From Cyprinodon diabolis (Eukaryota > Chordata > Actinopteri > Cyprinodontiformes > Cyprinodontidae), in NCBI GenBank assembly GCA_030533445.1, contig CM060075.1, positions 33,309,196 to 33,373,195 on the forward strand: a stretch of DNA of 64,000 nt. The letters run 5' to 3'. Below are positions 45,689-56,490 of the stretch, in pieces; the first letter of the stretch is position 1; every line of letters begins with the position of its first letter. The translations under genes and the position numbers were made by a program. Under the pieces are notes generated by a model, which did not search any database, was not told the origin of the DNA, and saw only the letters and a list, made by a program, of their open reading frames with translations.

Positions 45689-46854
45689 ATCCCTTAAGTG
45701 TCCTTCCCAATTTCAGGTTTTTTGATTGAGCCTGATTTAAGGAAGGGCTTATTTAGTATAAGAGAGGAGCGAAGAGATAAATGCATAGTTGTTTGAGCCA
45801 TGTGTTTTGTTACGGTTTTTAAATAATTATTGAGAAAAAATTATAGCTCACATAAAATTGTCCTTTTTCTACTTATTTTCTTTCATGTAATGGTATCATG
45901 GTTCATAGTAAAATGTGTTTTGTTTATTTGTTATGTTGTTGAGCTAATTAAAATTGAATAATTAATAAAAAAGGTTGACCTTCAGTAATTTTCACACTAA
46001 ACTGGATTCTAGTCTCATCTGCATGCAGTAATTTGCTTCATATTTTGCCGGCATTCCACGTGGCCAAACTGGGACCAGGCTTTAGTATGTCATCAAGTAG
46101 AAGCAGCTTCATTCTCCTGCTTGCTCCTTTCAACTCAACATGGCAGACCTGGATTTTATCGAACGCTTCTTTATGGAAAGCAGAACAACAGCGTCTGCAC
46201 CCCTAGGTCCACAGGATCCTCCAAATATGGTTCCAAATTTGGGGAGTCCAGGAGGAGCTACAGCTTCATCTCATTGATTCAATGACAAGGACCTAAAGAG
46301 CAACAAGAGCAGGAAGAAAGCTGAATGGCCAAACCCTTAAAGCCCTTTATTGGCTAAATTAATTGACCTTTTTTTTTTAAAGCTGCCCCCAAACCTCCAT
46401 TCCTTGCTTCCATCCTCTGTCAAAAACCTACACAGCCAGATCCAGTCCCTGATTGGCTGCCATGATGCAACTTGACAGAAAAGTTCAGATTATTCAACTC
46501 CAGTGAAATTCCCTTCGCATTCACCAAAGTTGTGGCTTTGCTGTATTCACCATTCACCACACCACTGCAATTGCTAGAAGCGCATCCCTTGCATCACTTC
46601 GCTCCTGAATGCGCCTTTGGTGTAAGCGCACCATTAGTCTGGAGTTTTACGTTTCTTATACACCTGTATACCAAAGGTAGGCTAATTTGTTATTTTAAGG
46701 GACGTTGTTTTTTTGTTTTCTTTTTATATTCCCTATAATTTAGGGTTAGTGATTTTAAAATCTCTGGACATTACCTCTGTTCATTACTACTTACTACCTG
46801 CATGGGTTAGAAGTTTCTCATAAAAATGCCAGGCTCTATTTTGGTGCAGAATTA
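45689..46854. other. Gene-free stretch with one small ORF
   Basis: A 45-codon frame at 46140-46277 (MADLDFIERFF...) starts after TCAACATGG and has protein-like sequence, but no family is recognised. The part at 46440-46660 has repeat-like GCATC and GCGCA words. Neither could be assigned. Confidence 0.35.
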
Positions 46855-48466
46855 CAGGTGCTGGTCATAAAATTAGAATATCATGAAAAAGTAGATTGAT
46901 TTCAGTAATTCCATTTAAAAAGTGAAACTTGTATATTATATTCATACATTACATACAAACTCATATATTTCAGATGTTTATTTTGTTTAATTTTGATGAT
47001 TACAAATGACAACAAATGAAAATCTCAAATTCATCATATCAGAAAATTAGAATATTACTGAAGACCAATAAAAACAAAGGATTTATAGAAATGTTGGCCA
47101 ACTGAAAAGTATGAACATGAAAAGTATGAGCATGTACAGCACTCAGTATTTAGTTGGGCCTCCTTTGGCCTGTATTACTGCAGCAATGCGGCGTGGCATG
47201 GAGTCGATCAGTCTGTGGCACTGCTCAGGTGTTATGATAGCCCAGGTTGCTCTAATAGTGGCTTTTAGCTCTTCTGAATTGTTGGGTCTGGTGTATTGCA
47301 TCTTCTTCTTCATAATACCCCATAGATTTTCTATGGGGTTAAGGTCAGGAGAGTTTGCTGGCCAATTAAGAACAGGGATACCATGGTCCTTCAACCAGGT
47401 ACTGGTAGCTTTGGCACTGTGTGCAGGTGCCAAGTCCTGTTGGAAAATGAAATCTGCATCTCCAAAAAGTTGGTCAGCTGCAGGAAGCATGAAGTGCTCT
47501 AAAACTTCCTGGTATGTGGCTGCGTTGACCCTGGACCTCAGAAAACACAATGGACCAACACCAGCAGATGACATGGCACCCCAAACCATCACTGACTGTG
47601 GAAACTTTACACTGGACTTCAAGCAACGTGGATGAAGTGCCTCTCTTCTTTTCCTCCAGACTCTGGGACCTTGATTTCCAAAGGAAATGCAAAATTTACT
47701 TTCATCAGAGAACATGACTTTGGACCACTCACCAGCAGTCCAGTCCTGTTTCTCTTTAGCCCAGGCAAGACGCTTCTGACGCTGTCTGTGGTTCAAGAGT
47801 GGCTTGACACAAGGAATGCGACAGCAGAAACCCATGTCTTTCATACGTCTGTGTGTGGTGGTTCTTGAAGCACTCACTCCAGCTGCAGTCCACTCTTTGT
47901 GAATCTCCCCCACATTTTTGAATGGGTTTTGTTTCACAATCCTCTCCAGGGTGCGGTTATCTCTCTTGCTTGTACACTTTTTTCGACCACATCTTTTCCT
48001 TCCCTTCGCCTCTCTATTAATGTGCTTGGACACTGAGCTCTGTGAACAGCCAGCCTCTTTAGCGATGACCTTTTGTGTCTTGCCCTCCTTGTGCAAGGTG
48101 TCGATGGTCGTCTTTTGGACAACTGTCAAGTCAGCAGTCTTCCCCATGATTGTGTAGCCTATAGAACTAGACTGAAAGACCATTTAAAGGCTTTTGCAGG
48201 TGGTTTGAGTTAATTAGCTGATTAGAGTGTGGCACCAGGGGCCATCAATTTTGAACCTTTTCACAATATTCTAATTTTCTGATATGATGAATTTGAGATT
48301 TTCATTTGTTGTCATTTGTAATCATCAAAATTAAACAAAATAAACATCTGAAATATATGAGTTTGTATGTAATGTATGAATATAATATACAAGTTTCACT
48401 TTTTAAATGGAATTACTGAAATCAATCTACTTTTTCATGATATTCTAATTTTATGACCAGCACCTG
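46855..48466 (-). mobile_element. Tc1-like transposon, complete, long identical TIRs
   Basis: The first and last 202 bp (46855-47056 and 48265-48466) are inverted repeats with no difference by eye. They begin CAGGTGCTGGTCATAAAATT and are flanked by TA at 46853-46854 and 48467-48468. An AAAATTAGAATAT motif occurs at the outer and inner end of each repeat, the IR/DR layout known from Sleeping Beauty-type elements. An uninterrupted transposase lies on the minus strand. Confidence 0.95.
47143..48147 (-). CDS. Tc1-like transposase (DD34E), intact
   Basis: The product is 334 residues from the Met at 48145-48147. The open frame extends 12 codons further upstream, but MGKTADLT is the usual family start and the upstream part (VFQSSSIGYTI) is unlike it. 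Residues 1-110 hold paired-like helix-turn-helix segments with a basic GRKK patch at 54-57. The catalytic residues are complete: Asp148 (FSDESKF), Asp238 (FQQDLAPAH) and Glu273 ([11 protein letters not shown]), with 34 residues between the last two. The tail AKGGPTKY is typical. It would act in the nucleus on the 202-bp repeats of its own element. No lesion is visible. Confidence 0.94.
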   Translation of the reverse strand: MGKTADLTVVQKTTIDTLHKEGKTQKVIAKEAGCSQSSVSKHINREAKGRKRCGRKKCTSKRDNRTLERIVKQNPFKNVGEIHKEWTAAGVSASRTTTHRRMKDMGFCCRIPCVKPLLNHRQRQKRLAWAKEKQDWTAGEWSKVMFSDESKFCISFGNQGPRVWRKRREALHPRCLKSSVKFPQSVMVWGAMSSAGVGPLCFLRSRVNAATYQEVLEHFMLPAADQLFGDADFIFQQDLAPAHSAKATSTWLKDHGIPVLNWPANSPDLNPIENLWGIMKKKMQYTRPNNSEELKATIRATWAIITPEQCHRLIDSMPRRIAAVIQAKGGPTKY

Positions 48467-48557
48467 TATATGATTCTGTGATTCTCTAGATTTGCACTCA
48501 AGGCTGTATGCAAAACACAGCTGGGGATAGCATGCTCTGAGGAGAACTTTCTTATTA

Positions 48558-48786
48558 TGGTGGCCTAGTGGTTAGGGCATAGAGCTTGGAATCCTGAGGT
48601 TCTGAGTTTGAGCCCCACTCCCACAGACTGCTACTCTGGGTGTCTGAGCAACACCCTTAAACCCTGATTACTCCTTGGCTGCCCCACGATGGCAGCCCAC
48701 TGCTCCCCAATGGGATGGGTTAAATGCAGACATAAATTTCTCCAATGGGAAATCAATAAAGTTCAATTATTATTAACAATTATTAT
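48558..48786 (+). repeat. tRNA-derived SINE, family A
   Basis: GTGGCCTAGTGGTTAGGGC (A box), GGTTCTGAGTTTGAGCCCC (B box region), GGCAGCCCACTGCTCCCC and tail AATCAATAAAGTTCAATTAT. Its tail abuts a truncated Tc1 element. Confidence 0.9.
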
Positions 48787-49282
48787 TGGGTACTTGACAC
48801 TGGACTTCTGGCATTTTCTTCTCCCCAGCCTTCCTCCAGACTCTGGCACCTTGATTTCCAAATGACATGCAAAACTGAGCAACAGTCCAGTGCTGCTTCT
48901 CTGTAGCCCAGGTCAGGTGCCTCTGCCACTGTGTCTGGTTCAAAAGTGGCTTGACCTGGGTAATGCAGCACCTGTAGTCCATTTCCTGCACACGCCTGTG
49001 CACGGTTGCTCTGGATGTTTCTACTCCAGACTCAGTCCACTGGTTCCGTTGGTCCCCCAAGGTCTGGAATCGGCCCTTCTCCACAATCTTCCTCAGGGTC
49101 CGGTAACCTCTTCTCGTTGTGCAGCGTTTTCTGACACACTTTTCCTTCCTACTGAGGTGCCTTGATACAGTACTCTGGGTACACCCTGTTCGTTCAGAAA
49201 TACCTTTCTGTGTCATACCCTCTTGCTTGAGGGTGTCAATGATGGCCTTCTGGACAGCAGTCAGGTCGGCAGTCTTACCAAT
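48787..49282 (-). pseudogene. Tc1 transposase, dead 5' part
   Basis: Aligned by eye to the transposase at 47143-48147 it begins at 49280-49282, where the start codon is ATT instead of ATG, followed by GKTADLTAVQK. The DNA-binding half is well kept (CTQSTVSRHLSRKE, RCTTRRGYRTLRKIV). In the catalytic half about ten residues are missing between HWTVA and FCMSFGNQG, which removes the first catalytic Asp. Sequence after QCQVP is SINE tail. Start loss, active-site deletion and 3' truncation each disable it. Confidence 0.85.
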
Positions 49283-49605
49283 GATTGGGGTTTTGAGTGA
49301 TGAAACAGGCTGGGAGTTTTAAAGGCCTCAGGAATGTTTTGCAGGTGTTTACAGTTAATTTGTTGATTCAGGTGATTAGGTGCATAGCTCTTTTAGAGAC
49401 CTACTTCATGATATCCTAATTTTGTGAGACAGGAATTTTGGGTTTTCATGAGCTGTATGCGAAAATCATCCGTATTAAGACAATAAAATACCTGAAATAT
49501 GTCAGTTAGTGTGCAATGAATCTAAAATATATGAATATTCAAGTTTTATCATTACATTATGGAAAATAATGAATCACAATATGCTAATATTTTGAAAAGG
49601 ACCTG
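48787..49605 (-). mobile_element. Truncated Tc1-like element
   Basis: The 5' end on the minus strand is at 49605 (CAGGTCCTTTTCAAAATATT inward). The 3' half, with its terminal repeat, is absent: the transposase stops matching at 48787 where the SINE tail starts. The expected TA next to the surviving end is not present. Confidence 0.8.
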
Positions 49606-50298
49606 GATTTAGGCCTAACACTTTGGTAAATACGTAGCACAGCTGAGTCTCTATCTGTTGTGTTTTGTCGCCATCTAGTGGTGAATTAGACTAATTGCAG
49701 GTGGTGAATATCAGCAAGCCGAGGGGTGGAGACAGGAGGAGAAAAAAATCCAATGGGAAGAAAATTCAAACGGTCTTCTTCCTGGAAATAGTAGAGAACC
49801 CGCCACAACTTCACCACATGACATTTCAGAAAGAAAATGCGACCCCACTTCCCCCGACAAAAATGAACAAACCGCCATTTCACCGCATAAACCCGCAACT
49901 AGTGTTGCATTAATGATCCAAGCAGAACGGCTGCAGCAGCCCGCCGCGTTTACGGACCGTTTTTCTTTATCTGCGTGTTTTGTGTTGAAACGTGGGGTCG
50001 AAACAAGCCGATTGCGACATCACCTTCATTCCCGTAAGCTCTCCCCTTCCTTTACCGTAGAAAAACATTACATCACGTTCACTTAGAGATGGGAAAGGAG
50101 AGCAACCAGGCAGAAACAACACAGAATAATCTAAAACCCGACATAAGCATGCATGCAAACTTGACTCGTTATTAGTAATTATGTAACCTCAGGAAAATCC
50201 TGCTGCCTCTTCAGAGGGTCCTCCCTTTAATTCAAGAAAAACACGACGGCGCAGTTACATTATGTAAAGAAACGGTGCAAAATCTGAGTTATTCTCAC
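49606..50298. other. Gene-free stretch, possibly first intron
   Basis: Moderately CpG-containing near 49935-49960. If the exon at 50299-50367 is real, this is the start of its intron on the minus strand. Confidence 0.35.
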
Positions 50299-50367
50299 CT
50301 TTTCGATGTTAATCCCAGAATCAGCTGCGAAAAGCAGAGTGTAATCTGAACGCCAGATCATCTCCAT
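50299..50367 (-). CDS. Candidate first coding exon of unknown host gene
   Basis: On the minus strand an ATG at 50365-50367 in a good context (G at -3, G at +4) opens exactly 23 codons, MEMIWRSDYTLLFAADSGIN and then IEK. It ends at AAG|GTGAGA (donor GT at 50297-50298), an almost consensus 5' splice site in phase 0. Upstream lies a GC-richer stretch without repeats and a TATAAAGG box at 50911-50918, giving a plausible 5' untranslated region of about 500 nt. I do not recognise the protein. The hydrophobic YTLLFAA could start a signal-like segment, but it is short. Alternatively the ATG may be a chance ORF in an untranslated exon. Confidence 0.33.
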
Positions 50368-50910
50368 ACCTATCCTAAGATGACGCAGCCCCCTTAAAAA
50401 AATAATAGAAAAATCTCCCCTCTGTCATTAAAAACACGAACAGACCTCCATCTAACACCTAAAAACGAGTTTAAGTGTAAAGAGGGGATGAAAAACAAAT
50501 TATCCCTGCATGATCCACCTCTGCACAGTCGTTTCGCCTTTTCTGAATGATTGCATTGCTCCCCTTCTTCCTCTGAAATAAATAAAAAAAATAAAAATGA
50601 AAGGCGAGCGCTTGGAAAAAGCAGAAGTGTCCATCCACAGCTCGGATCGTGCGCAGTGGACTCCTCTAAAGGGCCATTCAGAATGGGGAGCCCTTCCAGA
50701 AATTGCGCAGTTTTTATTCCATTGAAGGGAGCAGAGGACTCCCTCCTGTCCCCCTGAACGCCTCTCTTCCTCTTCCCTCCCTCCTTGCCTGTCTGCCTGG
50801 CAGCCTTCCTCCCTCTCTTGCAGGTTCCTCTCTGTACAGTAACTCTGCAGGACTTCCCAAAAGCCTGGAAGATTTGAAAGAAAACTAAAGGAAAAACCAC
50901 AATGAGGAAA

Positions 50911-50918
50911 CCTTTATA
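50911..50918 (-). promoter_or_regulatory. TATA-box-like element
   Basis: TATAAAGG on the minus strand, with CCAAT on the same strand at 50928-50932. It would place a start site near 50880-50887, upstream of the candidate exon at 50299-50367. The CCAAT lies closer to the TATA than is typical. Confidence 0.3.
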
Positions 50919-50969
50919 GACCTGCACATTGGCTTCATCCAACAGGATTCTGTTGAACACCTGATGTAA

Positions 50970-52322
50970 CTAATAAAATAGTCCTCTTATCTTTATTGAT
51001 GCAAAATGTGTAGTCATTTTACTTTCTACATAATTACATACAATAGTCATTGGTGTAACTATCAGTAAGCAGAGACTGCAGTTGCTTAGGGGCCCTTGAC
51101 CTCTTAGGGGCCTTGTCAATAAACAGGCGTAACTTTCTGAAGGACTGGTGTGGATATGGTCCCCACCAATAATTTCAATACATAGAATTTGGCTCTCAAC
51201 AATATGTGGGACAATTATCTAAATTTGATTTTGCCACTTTTGAAGGATGAGAATCAATGATGAAGCTGAAAGGGAAAACAATCAATCAATTCACATTTTT
51301 CTGGATGGATTGATGGATGGATGAAGGAAAACTGAAATTGTGTACGTACTAGGGAGGCATGATATATTGCTGTTGGCATCAGAATCGACTGTTATTCATC
51401 CTTTTCTTTATACAATAATGTTTAACTACCCATAAATATAAATATCACTTTTTGTAACACATTTTTGGAAAATACAAACCCTATTCAAAGCATTTGTGTC
51501 GAGTAACTGTAAGTCCATCAGCAACCACCCTTAAAATGTCTCCACCAACTTTCTTCACAAAGTTACTCCCTTGCGTCAATCACTCGTGATAGGCCACCTA
51601 CGCAATTGTGGACTAGGGCGTCTCTTCGCAGATGTAATGGTGCGAAAAATTCCGATTTTACTAGCCTGATGCGACTCTGTCTGACCGGACCGTGTTTATA
51701 CCCTAACACATGCCAGATTACAACACGATGGTGAGCCGTTTAAACACGACACCAATAGGAAAGCAGACGGTGGTACTTTTAATTTAGTTCATTAGACGAT
51801 TGGTAAAAAATACACACATATAATATGTTTAAACCCATGGGGTGTTGTAGTTCATATGGGGCCCACCCAGATAATGTTGCTTACTATTGTTGTGTTGTTA
51901 CGCCATTGGATGGGAGCTACTGATAATCACAAAAATATGCATTTTATTAAAATGATGCCAAAAAATTAAGTGCACGATACTTAATATATCATTGTTTATC
52001 ATTATTAAAGCGACTTCGATCCAATAACAGAGCCGCTGCTGGCTGAGAAGTTTTGTGCGCTGCGACGCGTCTCCAAGAAGCCATCCTGAGCCCCACGTGC
52101 GTTTTCTTTCTTATTTATTTTCCAAAAAGTTACAAATGACGATGAAAACGAAAAGTTTGACAAAAACCTCCTCACCCAACTCGCTGTTGGGAACACTCCT
52201 ATCTTCTAAAATAACAAGGGACCACACCCCCTAAGCAATCACCCCAGCTGTGGTAAGATCTGAACACCTGTGCCACCAAAATAATAAACCGAGTATAAAC
52301 CGTTAACTTTGGCTCTTACACT
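50970..52322. other. Gene-free stretch
   Basis: Contains a GGAT/GATG tetranucleotide run at about 51303-51327 and repeat-like ATATATTG/TATATCATTG words at 51353 and 51984. No exon is recognised. Confidence 0.4.
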
Positions 52323-52423
52323 TATTATTTTACAAAGATGTTTCTTCTGATAAGAAGTAGGGTAAGGAAGTTGCTGAGGGAATATACACAAAGGAACTCT
52401 AAAGCACTAATACTGTTCTTTCA

Positions 52424-52643
52424 CAGTGGTGCCAGCGATGTAACAATTAAAAAAAAAAAAAATCACACAATAAACCAAGTTATGAGCTTTGCTTACATAA
52501 GTCTCTTTGATTTCTACAGGCAGGGTTTACCACAATAGTAGATTCAAACCCTGAAATTATGGCTTTTAGTTTCAGTGTGCCACCCCAAGATTTTTAGTAG
52601 CCCCATCTGGCCACCCCATGAAACATTTCTGGAGGCGCCACTG
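52424..52643. mobile_element. MITE with CAGTGG ends
   Basis: Left CAGTGGTGCCAGCG and right, inward, CAGTGGCGCCTCCAG are inverted repeats. Copy 2 of the duplicated segment has a continuous GTACTTTCTACATG at this point, so this 220 bp is an insertion. Flanks keep only part of a duplication (CTTTC / TTTCTACA). Confidence 0.75.
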
Positions 52644-52832
52644 TTTCTACATGAGATAAAAGTAAGTCAGTAGAAGCTCCCTTAGTGGCTTCATATTAAT
52701 AGGAGATCTCTTAATCAGGGTATAAGGTGCAATAAAAGCTGCAGACTGAAAAACTGACTAAAAGAACACCAAATTTCTCCAAGAAGAGTATAAAAGAGTA
52801 TAAAAATAACCCAAAGTCTAACTTTAAAACTC

Positions 52833-53697
52833 AAAGGTATAGTGGAGGATGTTCTTTTTCCGGGTGGATCATCAAAAGAAGTGGTCCTCCTAATTTTCAA
52901 TCATCCTGGTGATATGTTTACCCAAGGTCATCCTACGTGCTCGTCACCATTATTACTTGCCGGTGGTGAGTCTGGCATAGTGGAAAAATTCTAAATCTTT
53001 TGAAAAGCAAGCTTGTATGAGCGATGCAAACAGCAACTTTATAACAGAGCGTGCACGAGGAGAAATGGGCTCTCGCACGTGTTTAATAGGCGTTTCCTCT
53101 CCGGCCCCGGGTACAGGATTGTGCATGTGCATTTTTTTTAAAGCTACAGTGTGTAATTTTCAGCGACATCTAGCGGTAAGACTGCAGACCGCAGCAACAT
53201 GAACATCTCCCCCCCACCGCTTCTCCCCCCCAACAGTACGGCGAGCGTTACGGGACAAAATGTCTTCCACGACGTCCGCATCACCTACCTTCTCAAGTGA
53301 TGAGGTTTGTTTACATAGATAATTTTACAGATAGTATTTCATTAGTCTGTGTGTTCAGTACCGTCTCAGTTCATCCCTCTCAACTTGCCGTAGTTACTTT
53401 CGAGCGTAATAGGCGATCTCGCAATCGCTAGTTTGTTGGCTCTGCGCTGCCGTAGCGCAAAGATGTCTGCCTCCATGGCTGCGAGACCCGCTCCTATGTA
53501 ATTATAAATAACGAATTCTAAGGCAACGCAAATATTAAGGTTAAGAGGCTGAGCTCGTAGATGATGATAAATAACATAGTTATGTATAATATATTACATT
53601 TCTGACTGTATATCCCTGTAATTATTACACACTGTAGCTTTAAGTGGAGAGGGCAGGTGTTTTTCAGAAATTCTTTAAAATCCTCCACTATACCTTT
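52833..53697. mobile_element. MITE with AAAGGTATAGTGGAGGAT ends
   Basis: The 18-bp end at 52833-52850 is matched exactly in inverse at 53680-53697. Its body contains the TTAA element 53142-53639. Internal blocks GGCATAGTG, AAGCAAGCTTGTATGAGC and GAGGAGAAATGGGCTCTC recur in 59036-59400. Confidence 0.8.
53142..53639. mobile_element. TTAA-flanked MITE, nested
   Basis: Ends AGCTACAGTGTGTAAT and, inward, AGCTACAGTGTGTAAT are identical. TTAA lies at 53138-53141 and 53640-53643. The corresponding place in copy 2 (about 59090-59100) has one TTAA, the unoccupied target. Piggybac- or Kolobok-like by target choice. Confidence 0.88.
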
Positions 53698-53874
53698 AAA
53701 TTCTCAAAGAAACTTCGAACACCTCTATAGAACCCATGTTTATTTTATAACAATGTTAAATTACATACAGGTTACAGGTTACATCCAGGTTAAATTACAT
53801 ACATAACAGCTAAAATCAGTGGAGTCTGAAATATTTTATTTGGGGTATCAGAGTAAAGGGGCTGGAGATTAATT

Positions 53875-54539
53875 AGAAGTAAATGTGCTGAAAATGCTTT
53901 GACAAAACAAACATCACAGAAAGAACAACAACAAACACAAACATTACAAAGCATGAACTACCAAGCCAGGTAGCTGACATTAGAAAAGAACAATTATAGG
54001 CCCATTTTAAACCTCCTTAGTAAGATTATAAGAAAAGCCTTGTTTCAGCAGTGTAGCAGTGTTCCAACACTGGTTAAAAACAGAGAATAAAACCAAAGCA
54101 CATCAATGTGCCAAGATTTTCTTAAGCTAAATAAAAAAAAAAAAAATCTTAATTGAATCAAAATAGTTTTCGGACCAAGTGAAGATGGATTAAAAATCTA
54201 ACACACAGACTTCGGACTTCATGCCAATGTTGAAGGTCATAGTTTAAATGCATCCTTTAATGTGTGCTATCTTAGACTAAATCTGCACAGTCAGAGCTTT
54301 CTCACCTTAATACTTTGGACCTTGTGCTCAAATATGGAATTGACTGTGAAGAAATAATTATTTCTCACAATCCTTTTACCTGATGTTACCTTTTTTGTAA
54401 CATTCAAACTTACTTTAACAGAGTTCAGCTCCCCTAAAAGAAGGTTTCACTCAGGCAAATTATCAAATAAAACAACAATAATACATTTTAAAGAAATGAA
54501 ATTTCTATTTCCTGTGGATTCCAAAAGTAAACTTTTATA
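53875..54539. other. Gene-free stretch
   Basis: AT-rich with an A run near 54131-54143. Nothing recognised. Confidence 0.45.
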
Positions 54540-54763
54540 ATAATATTTGAAACTTTTATTAATCTCACACTGGATAAATTCACCTCTGCAATTGACCCAT
54601 CCCTTTGGGGAGCAGTGGGCTGCCATTGTGCGGCACCAGGGGAGCAGTGTGGGGTTAAGGGTGTTGCTCAGGGAACCGGAATGCAGGCTGTGGGGATCGA
54701 ACCAGGTACTTGCAACCTTCTCAGAGCGCACGTTCACTGCTCTAACCACCTCTAGGCCAACAC
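54540..54763 (-). repeat. tRNA-derived SINE, family A
   Basis: Read on the minus strand: GTTGGCCTAGAGGTGGTTAGAGC (A box), TGGTTCGATCCCC (B box), GGCAGCCCACTGCTCCCC and a tail with GAGATTAATAAAAGTTTCAA. Its B box is the best kept of the four copies. Confidence 0.85.
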
Positions 54764-55896
54764 CTAATCATCTCTACCTGATTACAGATCAATACTGCAG
54801 AGAACAAACATTTAATTAAGTTATTTAGGTCAACATTGGATCATTTAGAGATCCTCACTTAACTCTGGAGAGAGTGTGCTGCACTGAAGGTAAAGCACAT
54901 ACCACTCTTCAGTTTTTTATTTCCTAAAAACGTAAAAATATATATATATATATATACAGTATATCTAATGAATTCCGTTCCACTTCATGACTGTGTTCAA
55001 CTAGTTTTTGATTCTTCACAAAAAATTAAAATTGTATATCTTTGTTTGAAGCCTTATATGTGGCAAAAGGTTGAAAAGTTCAAGGTTGCCAAATACTTTT
55101 GCAAGGCACTGTAGGTGTAAGTCACAATATGGGGCAAAATGTGCTGCTGCAGAGCTCTGGGCTCTTTTCTAGTTCTTTATGTTAAATAAGTGTATTCCCA
55201 ACATTACAATTTTGGTTTCCTGTCAAATCACACCCATGTGATCACACTCCTCCAAACCCTTTTGCAGCAGCAATCAATGAAAAAAATAACGCAACCGTCT
55301 TTGCCATTCATATTTAGTTACTTTAACACAATTGTTTCATGTTAACGAGGTAGGAAAGATAACAATTGTGTTTATGTAACTAAATAGGATTTAGTAAATG
55401 CCAAAAAACTGTTGCATTATTGTTTTCAGTGTAGTATTGCTTTCTTTATTCAATATGCATTGATAATTTCCATAAACCGTCATTAATTTGCTAGTTCTAT
55501 TGGCGAACAATGCACAAAGTTCAGAGTATGGCAGCATTTTTAAAGATTCTGGGACATCAGGCATACGCTGTCTAAATCAGCAAGGTGTGACCGGGCCCTC
55601 ATTAAAGAAATCAGTCTGCCATCTCCATTTGATTCCACAATGTACATGAAGTCTGTGAGCCAAGGTCCAACTGCTCAATTAAGTTCAATGTTTGCTTAAT
55701 GCTAATTATTGTAATGTTTAATCAATATATATGATCTCCTGGTTTCTATTAGGAAAGCCATTACCATACACACACACACACAAAATTAAGGAGGCTATTC
55801 TTACTATTTAAAACAGGTCATGGCCTCACCCAAAGGCAAAAAAATGTATATATAGTCATACTGCGACAAACAATGAAATTTAGAATGGTCATACTG
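54764..55896. other. Gene-free stretch with Tc1 end and simple repeats
   Basis: Contains (TA)n at about 54937-54955, a Tc1-like terminus at about 54985-55113 ending GCAAGGCACTGTA, and (CA)n at 55768-55782. No exon. Confidence 0.5.
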
Positions 55897-56490
55897 TCAG
55901 GATTTGGTTAATGAGTGAGATGACCCAAAAGCAGAGGCAGAGAGGCAGAGGTGAATCTGTTGTGGATTTAATTAAAAACTTGACAGAAAACAGAGGCTGG
56001 TTATCCAAAAATCCAAGGAAAACAAAACAAGAAACCAGAAGTCCAGAAATCCAAAAAGTCAAATAAACATGAAAACAAGTCTAACGTACCAGAAACCTTT
56101 GGGAAAATCAGGGTAATCACAAACAAGACGAGGTGGACACAGGGAGAAGGAGTTGGAGCAAGCAGACGGTGTTTGACGAGGACCCAGCAAAGGGGAACTG
56201 AACAGAGAGGGCTTTTAAAGGAGACTGAGACAAAGAGGGGGCTAACGAGGGGATTGAAAACAGGTGAGGGCAGTGCAGAAAACAGAGCTCGTGAAAGAGG
56301 ACACAAGGGGGCAGCAGAGGACAACAAATGGAAAACCAAGAAGACTGGAAATAACAAAATGATAATCAAATAACTAGGATAATGAAACATGGTGAAAAGA
56401 AAACTAAACAGTAGAAATCAAGGAGTAAGGAAAGACAGAATACTCAAAAGAAAAACATAACAGAAACAGAAACCTAACACATACATATTA
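55897..56490. repeat. Purine-rich interspersed repeat
   Basis: Begins ACTGTCAGGATTTGG and continues as a long A/G-rich stretch (GACAGAAAACAGAGG, AACCAGAAGTCCAG, ACAGGTGAGGGCAG). This matches a dispersed repeat common in fish genomes, from memory. The boundaries and class (solo LTR or DNA element) are unknown. Confidence 0.4.

Larger units (their letters stand above)
52323..53874 (+). repeat. Inverted-duplicate segment, copy 1 (occupied)
   Basis: Shared with 58866-59606 in opposite orientation, from TTTTACAAAGATGTTTCTTC to GAGTAAAGGGGCTGGAGATT. Copy 1 holds two insertions that copy 2 lacks (52424-52643 and 53142-53639) and about 79 extra bp at 52732-52810. After removing these, both copies are about 750 bp. 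Whether it is a local duplication or two copies of a dispersed repeat is open. Confidence 0.88.

Noticed and set aside
47111..47635. 174-codon open frame on the plus strand
   Set aside because: Antisense to the Tc1 transposase at 47143-48147; no domain, explained by that gene's codon pattern.
50394..50960. 188-codon open frame on the minus strand
   Set aside because: No recognisable domain, long low-complexity basic and hydrophobic runs, and it ends before the better-placed ATG at 50367. I treat it as part of a possible 5' untranslated region.
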